NCBI RefSeq assembly: GCF_904848665.1
Contig: NZ_CAJHCQ010000001.1
Coordinates: 372,001-436,000, forward strand
Source of the DNA: Paraburkholderia hiiakae
GTDB lineage: Bacteria; Pseudomonadota; Gammaproteobacteria; Burkholderiales; Burkholderiaceae
Reading direction: 5' to 3'
DNA: 64,000 nucleotides
Shown here piece by piece: positions 19,222 to 28,312 of this stretch; the stretch's first letter is position 1; each line of letters begins with the position of its first letter. The notes under the pieces were generated by a model. It did no database searches and was not told the origin of the DNA. It saw only the letters and a list, made by a program, of their open reading frames with translations. Position numbers and translations under genes: made by a program.

Positions 19222-20379
19222 TTAGTGGCGCGAGATCGCAGGCGTCGCGTGCGGGTCGTGACGGGACTCAGTCACGATCGCAAGCGCCGGAGCGCTGCGG
19301 CTCGCATTCTCCATGTACACCGCAATGCCCTCGCACAGCAGCAGTGCCGAAGGCACGTAGAGCATGCTGAGTGCTCGCACCTCGTCGCCCCAGCCAAAGA
19401 GCAGATAGAGCGGCACGTTGATCGCAAGCGCGATCAGCGCGTGCTGGCGCGCCGCGCGCGGCAGCCGCTTCCAGCCCACGCGCGCGATCGTAAAGAGTGC
19501 GAACAGGATGATGACGTTGAAGCCCTTCGGCAGCAGGATGCCGTACGTCCAGTCGCTGAGCAGGTAGTTGCGCGGATCGGCGAGAAAGCGCAGGTTGACC
19601 ATCAGGTTGAACTGGGCGATGTCGCCGGGATTGGCCGCATAGTGCAGCTTCATCACACCATTGACAGCGCCGCCCGCCAATACGCAAAGGCCCGTCACCG
19701 TCAGCGCGTGGCGCGCGGACAGTCGATCGCGCAGGAACGGGTACAGGCACACCACGAAGAACATGAACGATTCCTTGTTCAGCGTGGCGACCGGCGTGAG
19801 CACCAGCAGCCAGATCCCCTTGCCACGCGCGGCGAGCCACACGGCCAGCGCCATGAAGAAGAACTCGGGGAAGTCCCAGAAATTGCCGGCCGGCATGGCC
19901 AGTGCAAACGCGAGCGGTGCGAGCGTGGCGGCCGCGGCATGGCCGGTGATGTCGGCGCAGACGGCACGGAGCACGAGCATGCCCGCAAGCAACGCCACGA
20001 ATAGCGTTCCATAAACCATGTAGTAGCGCAGCACGTAAGCCGGGTCGCGTGCTTCGGTGGCACGCTCGAACGTGTTGACGATCCAGTCGTGCTTCGGGTA
20101 CTCATTGTGCAGGTGTGCGACCAGACTGGATTTCAGGTTCGCGGGCAACGCCTTGTCGACAAGGTTCGCCGCATACGGCACGAGTTGCCGATAGACGTAC
20201 GGGCGATCGGCGGTGCCGTCGAGCATATGCACGATCGAATCGTGAGGGGAGTCGTCGCGCAATGCGTACTTCGAGAAGAAGCCGCAGTACGACGCGGCCG
20301 CAACGAGCACATACAGGGCAAATATCAAGGCACGCTTCGCGAGCGCGCCCTCGGCCACTAAACCTCCTGAAAGCTTCAT
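19222..20379 (-). CDS. polytopic membrane protein, unknown function (paralogue B)
   Basis: The 385-residue, roughly nine-helix protein is homologous to the one at 13408-14580 and carries the same TADRPYVYRQL motif after the first helix. It is convergent with the GT-C gene, the stops being 18 bases apart. Two starts are plausible: ATG at 20379 (GGAG six bases upstream) or GTG at 20358, which has a perfect AGGAGG four bases upstream and would drop seven residues. Function is unknown; it may act on a lipid-linked sugar or repeat unit. Confidence 0.8.
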   Translation of the reverse strand: MKLSGGLVAEGALAKRALIFALYVLVAAASYCGFFSKYALRDDSPHDSIVHMLDGTADRPYVYRQLVPYAANLVDKALPANLKSSLVAHLHNEYPKHDWIVNTFERATEARDPAYVLRYYMVYGTLFVALLAGMLVLRAVCADITGHAAAATLAPLAFALAMPAGNFWDFPEFFFMALAVWLAARGKGIWLLVLTPVATLNKESFMFFVVCLYPFLRDRLSARHALTVTGLCVLAGGAVNGVMKLHYAANPGDIAQFNLMVNLRFLADPRNYLLSDWTYGILLPKGFNVIILFALFTIARVGWKRLPRAARQHALIALAINVPLYLLFGWGDEVRALSMLYVPSALLLCEGIAVYMENASRSAPALAIVTESRHDPHATPAISRH

Positions 20380-20744
20380 CGTCGACTCCGTAGCGCCATG
20401 AGCGAGGCGCGTGCTCCGATTGGTGTCTGACGATAGCGGCCACTGGCCGCCGGCACAGTACGATGCGCCACATTGCGCGCTCGCGCAGCCCGCCCGTCGT
20501 GGCCTGGATCAGGGGCGCCCCGGCGATTTGCGGCTCCTGCCTCCTCCTTCCCCAATTGTTCCGATCGCCAGCGCGATTCGCAACGCAGGCCCGCGCACAC
20601 GCAACGCATAAGCTTGCGAGTGTGCGCGTGCGAACGATGTTGTCGCTCGTCCCAGGCTAGATTCTGGCTCAGGCTGCATACATTGCGTTTCGAAGGGCCT
20701 TAGTTCTGCGCTTACAACCTCGAATTCCGCGGGAGAGGCAGGTC
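20380..20744. other. divergent intergenic region with an inverted repeat
   Basis: This gap separates two divergent genes and must hold both promoters. CGCGCACAC (20592-20600) and GTGTGCGCG (20620-20628) form a 9-bp inverted repeat, extended inward by GCAA/TTGC. There is no T-run, so an operator or leader structure is more likely than a terminator. Confidence 0.4.
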
Positions 20745-21818
20745 ATGGACTACCTCGTTGGCCAGCAATTGCATGATTCCGCTCTTCTGAGGGAATCACC
20801 TGGAGAGCCGCTACCGTTGCGCGAGAGATATGTGGCCGGACTGCCCTTGACGCAACCGTGCGACACGGACGTCAAACTCCTGTCACTGGTCGTCCCTTTT
20901 TTCAATGAAGAGGAGGTGATCAGCCCGTTTTTCGATGCGACACTGCCGGTTCTCGATCTGCTCAAGGGAGTCACGTTCGAGATCGTGTGCGTGAACGACG
21001 GCAGCCGCGACAGCACGCTGCCGAGGCTCTACGCGCGGGCCGCCGCCGACAGTCGCATCCGGGTCATCGATCTCACCCGAAATTTCGGCAAGGAAGCGGC
21101 CCTGTCCGCCGGTCTCGACGAAGCATTGGGCGACATCATCGTGCCGTTCGACGCCGATCTGCAGGATCCCCCGCACGTCATCGCCCTGCTGCTTGAAAAG
21201 TGGCGGGAAGGCTATGACGTCGTCGTTGCCCGGCGCGTGAATCGCGATTCCGATACCTGGCTCAAACGCAAGACCGCGGCCATGTTCTACCGGATGCATA
21301 ACGCCGTTTGCGACACTCACATTCCCGAGAATGTCGGGGACTTCCGGCTAATTACCCGAGAGGTTGCCGATGCACTGAAGCAGTTGCCGGAGACTCGGCG
21401 CTTCATGAAGGGGCTGTTTGCGTGGGTAGGCTATCGCACGGCGTTCGTCGACTATGTGCGCGAACCCCGCGCCGCTGGCGAGTCCAAGTTTTCCGGATGG
21501 AAACTGTGGAACTTTGCGCTGGAAGCATTCACCAGCTTTAGTACGTTGCCGCTGCGCGTGTGGACCTACGTCGGAAGCTTCGTGGCGTTGATCGCCTTCC
21601 TGTATGCCGCGTTTCTCATCGCGCGCACGCTGATCATGGGCGTCGCCGTCCCGGGTTATGCATCGATTCTGACTGTCGTGCTGCTGTTGGGAGGCGTTCA
21701 ACTGATCGGCATTGGCGTACTCGGCGAATACGTCGGACGTATCTATGCCGAATCCAAAAAACGGCCGGTCTATCTGATAAGAAGCCGCTACCCCGCAGCG
21801 ACAAAGCAAGATGTTTAG
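20745..21818 (+). CDS. gtrB: GtrB-like polyprenyl-phosphate glycosyltransferase (GT2)
   Basis: The 357-residue protein has a GT2 domain (LLSLVVPFFNEEEVI; DFxADLQDP-type motif PFDADLQDPP near residues 134-142) and two C-terminal membrane helices. It also has the FMKGLFAWVGYRT and ESKFSGWKLWNFA stretches typical of GtrB/DPM1-type enzymes. These charge polyprenyl phosphate with glucose or another hexose on the cytoplasmic face. Its stop overlaps the next gene (GtrA) by eight bases, and a large membrane protein follows: the classical GtrA-GtrB-GtrC arrangement in a different order. Confidence 0.92.
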   Translation: MDYLVGQQLHDSALLRESPGEPLPLRERYVAGLPLTQPCDTDVKLLSLVVPFFNEEEVISPFFDATLPVLDLLKGVTFEIVCVNDGSRDSTLPRLYARAAADSRIRVIDLTRNFGKEAALSAGLDEALGDIIVPFDADLQDPPHVIALLLEKWREGYDVVVARRVNRDSDTWLKRKTAAMFYRMHNAVCDTHIPENVGDFRLITREVADALKQLPETRRFMKGLFAWVGYRTAFVDYVREPRAAGESKFSGWKLWNFALEAFTSFSTLPLRVWTYVGSFVALIAFLYAAFLIARTLIMGVAVPGYASILTVVLLLGGVQLIGIGVLGEYVGRIYAESKKRPVYLIRSRYPAATKQDV

Positions 21819-22233
21819 CACCAGGGTAGCGCTCAAATTCGTGACGTATGCCAGCATCGGTGCGCTTGGAACAGCCGCGCAATTTCTGACGCTGTACCTG
21901 GTTGTCCGCTCGGGCTGGAGCAACGCTGTGACCGGTACGGTCATGGGCGGGACAGTCGGCGCGGCGGTCAACTATGTCCTGAATCGAAGAATTACCTTCA
22001 AGACACGTATTCGGCATCTGTCGACGCTACCCAAGTTTCTCGCGATAGCCAGTCTGGGTGTGGTGGTCAGCGGTCTCACGATGAAGGCGCTGACCGACAT
22101 CGTTCACCTGAATTACATGATTGCCCAGATTGGCGTCTCTGGCGTCGTGCTGCTTTTGACCTTTTTTCTCAACTCTATCTGGACGTTCGGAACGCGCAGC
22201 GCAATTCCGGACGCTGGCAGCACTCATGTTTAG
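21811..22233 (+). CDS. gtrA: GtrA family membrane protein (putative polyprenyl-phosphate-sugar flippase)
   Basis: The 140-residue protein has four membrane helices. It shows FVTYASIGALGTAAQF in helix one and NYVLNRRITFKT after helix two, both GtrA hallmarks. GtrA proteins are thought to move the GtrB-made polyprenyl-phosphate sugar across the inner membrane. It overlaps gtrB by eight bases. A second, distant GtrA is present at 31768-32193. Confidence 0.92.
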   Translation: MFSTRVALKFVTYASIGALGTAAQFLTLYLVVRSGWSNAVTGTVMGGTVGAAVNYVLNRRITFKTRIRHLSTLPKFLAIASLGVVVSGLTMKALTDIVHLNYMIAQIGVSGVVLLLTFFLNSIWTFGTRSAIPDAGSTHV

Positions 22234-22343
22234 TTCTGTTCCGTTGCATCTACCTTTTATGCGGTCCACGTCGCGAATCGCATAACTGGATTGTGTCCAC
22301 CTTCCGGCCGATCACGACGTATCCAACGTAATCATCAAGCGCC

Positions 22344-24083
22344 ATGAACCAGGTTCCGTTTCCTGAAAAGCTGATTCCGAGGCGCCCGGCCGATACGCTG
22401 CGTGCCTTGCAGTTTTTCACGGCCGCACAATTGCTGATCGGCATATCCGTTGCAGCCATGATCGGCTACGTGCTCGTCGTCATGTTCGGCCCGATCGCTC
22501 GCGGAGGAGACACCTACTATGCATTTTCGCGTCTGTACATCTGGACAGCCGCGCTTCGCGAGGGCGACTTACTGTCCACGTGGACACCCGTCGACGCGAA
22601 CGGCTTCGGCTCGCCGGTTCCCTTTTTCTACAACAAGACTTTCAGTCTCGTTGGCGCGCCAATTTCGCTCGTGTCCGGTGACGTCATCATTGCCTACCGG
22701 CTTGCCGAATTGTTCTTCTCGGCGCTTCTGTTTGCCGGCGTTTACGCCTGCGCAAAACGCGTGACCACGGATCGCACCTCGTGCATCGTGATCTCGACAT
22801 TGTCGCTGCTCGCGCCGTACATGATCGACCAGTCGATCTTCAACGGTAGCATGGCCGAGTTTTCGGGCATGGCGCTCGTGCCGTTCATCATCGCGCTCAC
22901 ACTGGACGCGTACCGTGAACGCCTCTCCTGCGCGCGCAGCGCCGCATTCTTTGCGCTTGTGCTTTTGCTGGCCCTCACGCACGTGCTCGTTTTTGCTATC
23001 GTGCTGGGCGTGCTCATGCCAGCGCTTCTCGTTCTCTTTGTCAGGTCGCCTTCGAAGGCATGGGTGCCACTGGCTCTCACGATCGTCGCGGCCGCGCTCT
23101 TCGCGACGGTCATTTACGTTCCGTTCAGCTATTGGAAGAATGACTTCTGTCCTGAGCAGGCGGCAATCTACAAGCAGCCAATCGCGAATCTGCTGATCAG
23201 TCCCCGGGACATTTTCTGGCGTTACTACCATTCGGTGTTTGGCTGGCCGTTTTTCGCGCTGGCGATCCTGATCCCGATCACTGCGGCCCGCTGGCGCCGG
23301 ATCGAAGACAAGGGCGTTCGAACGGCATTTATCGTCGGCTGCGTCGTGCTGGTCATTCTGTTCATGATGACGCACCTCTCGCGACCGTTCTGGCTGATTT
23401 CCGGGCCGCTCGAGTTCATCCAGTTTCCGTATCGTCTGCTCTCGGTTGCGGTGCCGCTGTGCCTGATCGCGGTAGTTGGCATGATCGACCAGTTCACACT
23501 GCCTACGAGGCGCGCGCTGCAATTCGTACTCCTGTTTTCCGCGCTGTTCGTCACGGCGCGCTTGTTCGACCAATACTTGCAATACCACAAGATGCCCGCT
23601 CCCGAACTCCGCCGCGAAGCGCCGCCGGGTTCCACACACGGACCCGATGCAGGCGGCGAATTTCTTCCCGCGAATTATCGACCGCAACTCGCCACGCTAA
23701 TCCTGGCAGAGAAGTCCCCGACCAGCTTTTTGCCGGCGCGGCGCCCGTTTGTCGAAGCGCGAGGCTGCTCGCACGATGACATTGCTCCCCCGGCGTATTT
23801 CGATCGGCTGGTTATTCACGCGAGCTGCCCGTCTGGCGGCACGTTGCGCGTGAATCAGTTCTCGACCGCGTTTCTGACCGCCGATGCGGTCGACGCTCAA
23901 GGCCGTACGCTCGTGCCCGTGAACGGCAATCCCGTCACAGTGAGCCAGGTCAGCGGTACTGAGCCGCGCTTCATCGATTTCTCGCTTCCCGCGGGCAACT
24001 GGACGGTTACGGTGAGAAAGCGCAGCTATCAGGAACTCGTCGAGCTCGCCTGGCGCGCGGAACTGGCCAGGCTGTCGCGCTAA
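22344..24083 (+). CDS. large membrane protein, candidate GtrC-type glycosyltransferase
   Basis: The 579-residue protein has about ten to eleven helices and a soluble C-terminal domain of ~150 residues. The first periplasmic loop reads ARGGDTYYAFSRL and then PVDANGFGSPVPFFYN, a pattern of the PTPS-related/YfhO-like membrane protein group and compatible with a GT-C acidic active site. Following gtrB and gtrA by 110 bases, it is the likely serotype-specific transferase that puts the flipped sugar on the glycan. GtrC proteins are poorly conserved, so the call rests on context. Confidence 0.75.
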   Translation: MNQVPFPEKLIPRRPADTLRALQFFTAAQLLIGISVAAMIGYVLVVMFGPIARGGDTYYAFSRLYIWTAALREGDLLSTWTPVDANGFGSPVPFFYNKTFSLVGAPISLVSGDVIIAYRLAELFFSALLFAGVYACAKRVTTDRTSCIVISTLSLLAPYMIDQSIFNGSMAEFSGMALVPFIIALTLDAYRERLSCARSAAFFALVLLLALTHVLVFAIVLGVLMPALLVLFVRSPSKAWVPLALTIVAAALFATVIYVPFSYWKNDFCPEQAAIYKQPIANLLISPRDIFWRYYHSVFGWPFFALAILIPITAARWRRIEDKGVRTAFIVGCVVLVILFMMTHLSRPFWLISGPLEFIQFPYRLLSVAVPLCLIAVVGMIDQFTLPTRRALQFVLLFSALFVTARLFDQYLQYHKMPAPELRREAPPGSTHGPDAGGEFLPANYRPQLATLILAEKSPTSFLPARRPFVEARGCSHDDIAPPAYFDRLVIHASCPSGGTLRVNQFSTAFLTADAVDAQGRTLVPVNGNPVTVSQVSGTEPRFIDFSLPAGNWTVTVRKRSYQELVELAWRAELARLSR

Positions 24084-24084
24084 C

Positions 24085-24126
24085 GGAAAATAGAAAACGT
24101 ACTGCGTGAGAACTTCACGCAGTACG
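24085..24126 (-). terminator. rho-independent terminator (convergent genes)
   Basis: CGTACTGCGTGA (24098-24109) and TCACGCAGTACG (24115-24126) make a perfect 12-bp stem with a five-base loop. Read on the minus strand it is followed by TTTTCTATTTT, so it should end the minus-strand GT2 transcript; it may also slow transcription from the plus-strand membrane gene. Confidence 0.8.
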
Positions 24127-24179
24127 CTTGCCCTCACTGTCCATTGAAATTCGAATATCCGGCGACCCGGTGCTTGCGC

Positions 24180-25157
24180 TCAATGAGCAGCGGTACCGGC
24201 GCCCGGCAGACAGGCGCGCCAAGCCTTCGAAGTGCGGACGATCGGCAGAATCTGCGAGAGCGCCCCGCGCTTCGCGAGATATAACGTCAGGTGACCAAAA
24301 TAAATGACGAGAAACGCGGCAAAACGCAGCGGCGCACGCTCGATCACGCCATAGCGCTTCACGCCAATGTAAAGGCGCGCGGCTTCGCAGCATACCTGGT
24401 AGCGGGTCAGGCCCGTCGTGATCTTCGTCGCGTTGAGCACGCCGCCGCCCGGCATCGTGTCGAGCGAGCGCATGCCGGGCTCCAACTCGATCGTATAGCC
24501 GTGGCGCAACGCGCGCAGACACAGTTCGGCATCTTCGGTACCGAAGAAGATGTTCTCGTCCCAGAGATCGCGCGTGAAAAGCGCGAGCGGGAACATCGAG
24601 CAATGCATGTTCACGCATTGGGGCACCTCGCCGCGCGTGAAATAGCAGGCAAACGAGAGCCGCAGCGGCCAGCACTGGTGGAGATACGGGCCACTCGACG
24701 CTCCGCCTGTGAGAATCGTCAATGGTCGCCGCGCTTCGGGCAGCTTCAGCAGGTGCACCGACGCCTGCTCGAAGAAGTCCGCATCGACGAGCACGTCGTC
24801 GTCGACGAACGATACGTGACTGCAATAGGGCGCCTGTTCGAGGCAACGTTGCACCGCGTTGTTACGATTCGCGCAAACGCCGCGCCGCGGACCGGTCAGA
24901 TAGACGACGCCCGGATGGGCGGCCACGGCCGCCTGATTCGCCGCGCGCACGGCTGGGTCCGGCGAATCGTCGCTGACGAATACGACCGCGGGCCGCAGCG
25001 TGCAGCGATCGAGATTGGCGAGGCAGGCTTCGAGGCGCTCGACGCGGTTCATCGTCGTGATGCAAACGGCGAATGCCGGCTGCGCTGCGGCGTCCCCGCC
25101 CGGCGCAGGTGCGATCTCATGTGGCGGCACTTCGGATGTGTTGGTATGTGTCGTCAT
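24180..25157 (-). CDS. glycosyltransferase family 2
   Basis: The 325-residue GT2 protein starts at the ATG with GAGGAG eight bases upstream; the frame runs ~50 codons further but that part is Cys/Arg-rich and unlike protein. It has AFAVCITTMNRVERLEACLANL, a DDS turn, SFVDDDVLVDADFF (metal-binding DDD) and FFGTEDAELCLRAL (the ED motif near the acceptor site). There is a hydrophobic patch near the C-terminus. It transfers an unknown sugar, probably on the cytoplasmic face. It is in the same direction as the GT4 at 25344 and 186 bases from it. Confidence 0.88.
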   Translation of the reverse strand: MTTHTNTSEVPPHEIAPAPGGDAAAQPAFAVCITTMNRVERLEACLANLDRCTLRPAVVFVSDDSPDPAVRAANQAAVAAHPGVVYLTGPRRGVCANRNNAVQRCLEQAPYCSHVSFVDDDVLVDADFFEQASVHLLKLPEARRPLTILTGGASSGPYLHQCWPLRLSFACYFTRGEVPQCVNMHCSMFPLALFTRDLWDENIFFGTEDAELCLRALRHGYTIELEPGMRSLDTMPGGGVLNATKITTGLTRYQVCCEAARLYIGVKRYGVIERAPLRFAAFLVIYFGHLTLYLAKRGALSQILPIVRTSKAWRACLPGAGTAAH

Positions 25158-25343
25158 TCTCGGCGCTCCTCGCGCGCAGGGGAAACGTGAATTCGCAGTG
25201 TGCCCGGCGTGGCCGCAGGCGCTGCACATTCGGCTGGCCGGTGCAACGTCCGCATACCTCTGGGCTCGATCGTAGAAGCGCGCGCAGACAGAGTCTGTAC
25301 GCGCGCGCACCCTCTCGCGGACCCCGCGTTCCCCAGGGAAGAC

Positions 25344-26585
25344 TCATGCGGATTTGTCTGCCTTGCCCCCGTTACCCGCGCGCGCGAGCAATGCCTTCAT
25401 CCGCTCGAGATAGACATCGACCGAAAAGCGCTTCGCCACCTCGGCGCGCGCCTCGCGCACGAGTGCGCTCGCCATGGCGGGGGCACGGCGCACGGTTTCG
25501 ATCGCATCGACAAGCGCCGCCGGATTGCCTGGCTGGACGAGCCAGCCGTTGCGCCCATGGTTGACGATCTCGGTCACGCCGCCCGCCGCCGATGCGATCA
25601 CCGGACGGCCGGCCGCCATGCCCTCCACAATCACGCGGCCGAAGGGCTCCGGCTCCGTCGACGTATGCAGGATCACGTCCACGGCCTGCATCCACGCGGG
25701 CATGTCGTCGCGAAATCCGGCGAAGATCAGGCGGTCCTGCACGCCGAGCCGCGCGGCCTGTTCGTGAAGCGCCTTTTCGTACGCCTCTTCGCCGAACATC
25801 GCAGAGCCAACGAGTACGAGATGCAGGTCTGGCATGCGCGCAAGCGCTTCGAGCGCGATGTGCTGGCCCTTCCACGGCGCGAGCCGTCCGAACAGCCCGG
25901 CGAGATACACGTTCTCCGGCAGTCCGAACTGGCGGCGTAGCGCGCCCATATCCGGCGCATCGGCGCGGCTGAACGCTTCCAGATCGATTCCGTTATGCAC
26001 GACCGGCACGTCTTCGGTCGCGCAATGCGCAAGCGTGACGAGCGAATCGGCCGAGGCGCGCGAGTTCGCGATCACGTGATCGACCGCGTAGCGCGTGAGC
26101 CAGCGCACCACGAGCCGCTGCAAAGGGCCGAAATGCTCGCTGGACATCACATCGTGCAAATACCAGACGATACGCTTGCGATGCAGCGGCTTGCCGAGCG
26201 CGCCCAGCACGAGCGCCTTTTGCGTGTTGAGAAAGAGGATGTCGAATGACTCTGCGTGACGCGCGATGGCGCGCACCTGGCGCACGATGCCGGGCAGCGC
26301 GCCGAGCCAGTTCAGACGCAGCGTGTCCTTGCGGATGCCCGATACGCTCGCTTCGCATGCGAGGCTCACCGGCACGCCGAGCGATTCGAGCCGCGTGCGA
26401 AAGGGGCCGTCCGAGAGCAGCAGCACTTCACGGCTCGCGCCCCATGTGGCCGCGAGCGGCATCAGTGAGAATTCCGCGCCGCCCAACTGACCGCTCTGGT
26501 CGACGAACAACACGCTGGGCGTGTTCGTGCGCGCGGTGGGCGGCACCGGGTCCGAGGAAACAGCAACGGGCGCGAGAGTATGCAT
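25344..26585 (-). CDS. glycosyltransferase family 4 (inverted duplicate, copy 1)
   Basis: The 413-residue GT-B enzyme has the N-terminal VLFVDQSGQLGGAEFSL loop for the acceptor domain, VHNGIDLEAF, FGRLAPWKGQ (donor-domain start) and TEPEPFGRVIVEGMAAGRPV (the E-x7-E nucleotide-sugar site). It is nearly identical over ~370 residues to the gene at 28313-29575 on the other strand, and also very similar at nucleotide level. The region between the two copies holds another GT4. It is divergent from that gene, 239 bases apart. The start ATG lacks a strong ribosome site. Sugar specificity is unknown. Confidence 0.9.
   Translation of the reverse strand: MHTLAPVAVSSDPVPPTARTNTPSVLFVDQSGQLGGAEFSLMPLAATWGASREVLLLSDGPFRTRLESLGVPVSLACEASVSGIRKDTLRLNWLGALPGIVRQVRAIARHAESFDILFLNTQKALVLGALGKPLHRKRIVWYLHDVMSSEHFGPLQRLVVRWLTRYAVDHVIANSRASADSLVTLAHCATEDVPVVHNGIDLEAFSRADAPDMGALRRQFGLPENVYLAGLFGRLAPWKGQHIALEALARMPDLHLVLVGSAMFGEEAYEKALHEQAARLGVQDRLIFAGFRDDMPAWMQAVDVILHTSTEPEPFGRVIVEGMAAGRPVIASAAGGVTEIVNHGRNGWLVQPGNPAALVDAIETVRRAPAMASALVREARAEVAKRFSVDVYLERMKALLARAGNGGKADKSA
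25385..26516 (-). repeat. inverted duplication, arm 1 (~1.1 kb)
   Basis: The coding stretch from SVLFVDQSGQLGG to FSVDVYLERMK of the minus-strand GT4 is repeated in opposite orientation at 28427-29551. Compared by eye, long runs of identical bases occur in both. The limits given are where protein similarity begins and ends. Confidence 0.8.
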
Positions 26586-26824
26586 GGCGACAGATCCACT
26601 CGGTTGATCGATGCCTCCCAGCGAGGCGCGTTACCGGGTATTTCCGGCCACATTATTCACGCGCCTCGCGCGAAGCAGTGTGGTCGCCCGCACTTACGAA
26701 TCACGAAGGCGCCTCTACGCTATGCATGAATGCTGGTTTATGGATTTGCGCACGGCCAGAAAGCACCAGGCAGTACCAGAAACCACCAGGAACCAACGGG
26801 AAGCTCAGGAGGGGAGTCGCTGTC

Positions 26825-27991
26825 ATGAAAGTGGCCATCGTGCATGACTGGCTCGTCGTTTCTGGCGGAGCCGAAAAAGTACTGCAACAAATCATCGAGT
26901 GTTTTCCCGATGCGGACCTGTTCAGTCTCGTGGACTTTCTCGAAGACCGCTCGGTCGTGCGCGGCAAACCCGTACAGACATCGTTCATCCAGCATCTGCC
27001 GTTCGCGCGGCGGCGCTATCGCGGCTACCTGCCGCTGATGCCGCTCGCCGTCGAGCAGTTCGATCTCGCCAGCTACGATCTCATCATCACGAGTTCGTAT
27101 GCCGTCGCCAAGGGCGTGCTGGTCGGCCCCGACCAGACGCATGTGAGCTACGTGCATTCGCCCATTCGCTACGCGTGGGATCTCCAGCATCAATATTTGC
27201 GCGAGTCGCACCTCACGCGCGGCATGCGCTCGTGGGCCGCGCGCGCGCTCCTGCACTATCTACGCAACTGGGACTCGCGCTCGGCCAACAGCGTCGACCA
27301 GTTGCTGTGCAACTCGCACTTCGTCGCACGGCGCATCATGAAAACCTATCGGCGCGATGCCTGCGTCGTGGCACCGCCTGTCGACGTGCAGGGGTTCGAG
27401 TTGCGCGCCGATAAGGAAGACTTCTATCTGTGCGCTTCGCGCATGGTGCCGTACAAGCGTATCGATCTCATCGTCGAAGCCTTTGCGGCCATGCCGGAGC
27501 GCAAGCTCGTCGTGATCGGCGACGGACCGCACATGACGGAAGTGCGCGCGAAGGCCACGCCCAATGTGAGCATTCTCGGCTATCAACCGTTCGAAGTCCT
27601 TAGGGATCACATGCAGCGCGCGAAGGCCTTCGTGTTCGCCGCCGAGGAAGACTTCGGCATTGCCATTCTCGAAGCCCAGGCGTGCGGCACGCCCGTGATC
27701 TGCTACGGCAAGGGCGGCGTGCTCGAAACCGTCATACCGCTTGGCGAACCCGAGCCGACAGGCATCTACTTTCCCGAGCAGACTGCGCAGTCGCTGAGCA
27801 CGGCGGTCATGGCGTTCGACCGCAGTATCGACAGCTTCACGCCTCAGGCCTGCCGCAAGAATGCCGAGCGTTTTTCGCCCGCGGTGTTCCGCCGTGCGTT
27901 CATGGTCGAAGTGATGAGAACCATCGCCGCACAAAGCGCGATTCGCGACACGCTGCACACTGAAGAAGACCTGCGTCTGAGTGTGCGCTAG
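26825..27991 (+). CDS. glycosyltransferase family 4
   Basis: The 388-residue GT-B enzyme starts at the ATG eight bases after AGGAGGGGAG; the long in-frame extension upstream crosses a non-coding gap and the antisense of copy 1. Landmarks are MKVAIVHDWLVVSGGAEKV, SSYAVAKGV, YVHSPIRYAWD, ASRMVPYKRIDLIVEAF and AAEEDFGIAILEAQACGTPV (E-x7-E). It resembles the WbaZ/mannosyltransferase-like GT4 group, not its two flanking neighbours. It lies between the arms of the inverted duplication, so its orientation could be switched by recombination between them. Confidence 0.9.
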   Translation: MKVAIVHDWLVVSGGAEKVLQQIIECFPDADLFSLVDFLEDRSVVRGKPVQTSFIQHLPFARRRYRGYLPLMPLAVEQFDLASYDLIITSSYAVAKGVLVGPDQTHVSYVHSPIRYAWDLQHQYLRESHLTRGMRSWAARALLHYLRNWDSRSANSVDQLLCNSHFVARRIMKTYRRDACVVAPPVDVQGFELRADKEDFYLCASRMVPYKRIDLIVEAFAAMPERKLVVIGDGPHMTEVRAKATPNVSILGYQPFEVLRDHMQRAKAFVFAAEEDFGIAILEAQACGTPVICYGKGGVLETVIPLGEPEPTGIYFPEQTAQSLSTAVMAFDRSIDSFTPQACRKNAERFSPAVFRRAFMVEVMRTIAAQSAIRDTLHTEEDLRLSVR

Positions 27992-28312
27992 CGCACGCAG
28001 CCCCATCTGCCTTTCTGGCGCGCCCGTGCGCAGCGCGGCGCGCGCCTGCCTTCGCCAACATCCCCAGCTTTCCAGCACGGTACCGACGTCGCTCCTCTCC
28101 TCTCCTCGCCATGCCGTCTTGCTTTGCATAGCTAAGCATCTTCCAGCTCCACACTGATGCACACCATTCAATTAGCTAACAGATAGCGGGGAAATCGCGG
28201 CAAAATGTAATGCCAACGTCAGTTGGGGTAAGTGCGGACGGGCACGCAGGCCAATTGATTCGCCACGAATAATAGCCAGCAGAAAAACCTACTTCTCGCT
28301 GGTAAAACTTTC
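27992..28312. other. intergenic stretch, no clear feature
   Basis: About 320 bases between two co-directional GT4 genes. The second half is less GC-rich than its surroundings. The only structure noticed is CCAAC-GTCA-GTTGG (28213-28226), a 5-bp inverted repeat. Confidence 0.35.

Noticed and set aside
13408..20379. Composite transposon bounded by inverted homologous genes
   Set aside because: The bracketing genes are diverged membrane proteins, not insertion sequences; no transposase or target duplication is visible.
20653..20744. Sigma70 promoter directly before gtrB
   Set aside because: No -35/-10 pair with 16-18 base spacing could be found by eye; left unassigned.
26246..26824. N-terminal extension of the GT4 at 26825
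   Set aside because: It crosses antisense of another GT4 gene and a gap; a strong AGGAGG site precedes the ATG at 26825.
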